From contig JAUPKT010000184.1 of assembly GCA_030837305.1 (NCBI GenBank), positions 1 to 6,680 on the forward strand: a DNA stretch of 6,680 nt. The letters are read 5' to 3'. Each line of letters opens with the position of its first letter. Positions within the stretch are counted from its first letter, which is position 1. A model generated the notes under the pieces. That model was given only the letters and a program-made list of their open reading frames with translations, did no database searches and had not been told where the DNA came from. A program made the translations under genes and the position numbers. Origin of the DNA: Thermodesulfobacteriota bacterium. GTDB lineage: Bacteria; Desulfobacterota; Desulfomonilia; Desulfomonilales; Desulfomonilaceae. Positions 6,333-6,680 of the stretch are shown here, piece by piece.

Positions 6333-6362
6333 AACATACCACAGATACCGTGATCTTGGCAA
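6333..6362 (-). promoter_or_regulatory. Possible sigma70-type promoter for the LolA-like/lipoprotein operon
   Basis: Reading leftward, TTGCCA (6362-6357) matches the -35 consensus at five of six positions. After an 18-base spacer TATGTT (6338-6333) matches the -10 box at four of six. Transcription would begin near 6326, giving a leader of roughly 85 bases before GTG 6238. This was judged by eye and other placements are possible. Confidence 0.3.
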
Positions 6363-6477
6363 GAGATTTGTCCGCATAATCATAGCGTGCTATTCAGGCA
6401 TGGGTTAGATTTGTTAAGGTATCGTGTCGTTCGCGAATTACCCGGCCCGGCCTAAGAGCCAATGACCTGAATTACGT

Positions 6478-6506
6478 TTGACGGCATCCTTGTCTGTTGG
6501 TAAACT
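6478..6506 (+). promoter_or_regulatory. Sigma70-type promoter with extended -10, for the gene at 6538
   Basis: TTGACG (6478-6483) matches the -35 consensus at five of six positions. After an ideal 17-base spacer TAAACT (6501-6506) matches the -10 box at four of six. It is preceded by TGG (6498-6500), the TGN of an extended -10 element. Transcription would start near 6513, leaving a leader of about 25 bases with the ribosome binding site in place. This is the best promoter candidate in the window. Confidence 0.5.
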
Positions 6507-6537
6507 CAAGAATTTAAATGAATACATGGAGATGCTC

Positions 6538-6680
6538 ATGAATCGCTGCCTTACCCTCCTTTTATGTGTCGCTTTATGTGTCGCTGTTTTCATGTCCTCG
6601 ATCTGGGACGTCGCACAGGCTCAATGGCCTTTGGGACGAGAAGACGGTCATGCCGCCAAGTCCGCCGAGGCTCGTGAGAG
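6538..6680 (+). CDS. Secreted protein of unknown function, N-terminal part (runs off window)
   Basis: Only the first 47 codons are visible and the frame stays open to the window edge. The start MNRCLTLLLCVALCVAVFM is a typical export signal: one early arginine, a hydrophobic core, and a likely signal peptidase I site after VAQA at residue 28, with the mature protein beginning QWPLG. The mature segment seen so far is hydrophilic and gives no family clue. Three in-frame ATG codons (6526, 6532 and 6538) compete. ATG 6538 is chosen because GGAG (6528-6531) sits six bases upstream. The repeated LCVA in the hydrophobic core comes from a 12-base tandem duplication. The gene is divergent from the LolA-like operon and has its own promoter candidate. 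The export signal points to a periplasmic or outer-surface role. Confidence 0.75.
   Translation, partial: MNRCLTLLLCVALCVAVFMSSIWDVAQAQWPLGREDGHAAKSAEARE
6561..6585 (+). repeat. 12-base tandem duplication in the signal-peptide coding region
   Basis: TTTATGTGTCGC occurs twice back to back (6561-6572 and 6573-6584), and the match runs one base further. It is in frame and encodes LCVA twice within the hydrophobic core of the signal peptide. Its length is a multiple of three, so gain or loss of a copy would keep the frame while changing the core length by four residues. Confidence 0.9.

Larger units (their letters stand above)
6239..6537. other. Divergent intergenic region, 299 bases
   Basis: This is the only long non-coding stretch. 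It separates the leftward LolA-like operon from the rightward secreted-protein gene. It holds one candidate promoter for each side, a small inverted repeat (6265-6285), and the 8-base palindrome TTCGCGAA (6430-6437) followed by the GC-rich CCCGGCCCGGCC (6441-6452). No RNA gene or riboswitch was recognised. Short open frames crossing it show no signs of being real genes. Confidence 0.7.

Noticed and set aside
6111..6383. 90-codon open frame on the - strand running from the intergenic region into the LolA-like gene
   Set aside because: It overlaps the signal-peptide coding part of the LolA-like gene in another frame and has no recognisable features.

Overview
The window reads as a chromosomal segment of a Gram-negative anaerobe of mid GC content, most likely a deltaproteobacterium (Desulfobacterota/Syntrophobacterales type). 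This is inference. It rests on a lipoprotein with a clean lipobox next to a LolA-like periplasmic protein (so an outer membrane is expected), a flavin reductase domain of the kind found in high-molecular-weight rubredoxin of anaerobes, and a cobalamin-type radical SAM enzyme. No RNA gene, insertion sequence, CRISPR array or integrase was seen.

Left part (1-4846, all + strand). The window opens inside the 3' end of moaA (molybdenum cofactor synthesis). Four genes follow closely: a family 2 glycosyltransferase (464-1441), a stand-alone FMN-binding flavin reductase domain (best start GTG 1586), a DegT/DnrJ/EryC1 PLP sugar aminotransferase (2147-3304) and a B12-binding-domain radical SAM protein (3329-4846). 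Gaps are 39, 144, 21 and 24 bases. The 144-base gap holds a hairpin that overlaps the glycosyltransferase stop and a possible promoter, so the last three genes may also be transcribed on their own. Together they look like part of a pathway that builds and attaches an unusual amino sugar or glycolipid. The substrate cannot be read from this window, and no nucleotide-sugar dehydratase or epimerase is present here.

Right part (4872-6238, - strand). A convergent junction of only 25 bases separates the radical SAM gene from a two-gene envelope operon transcribed leftward. A LolA-like secreted protein (6238-5429) comes first, then a coiled-coil lipoprotein (5414-4872) whose ribosome binding site overlaps the LolA-like stop codon. 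The lipoprotein carries a striking heptad of methionines.

Far right (6239-6680). A 299-base divergent intergenic region has a good sigma70-type extended -10 promoter candidate for a rightward gene starting at 6538, which encodes a signal peptide and runs off the window. A weaker candidate promoter faces the LolA-like gene.
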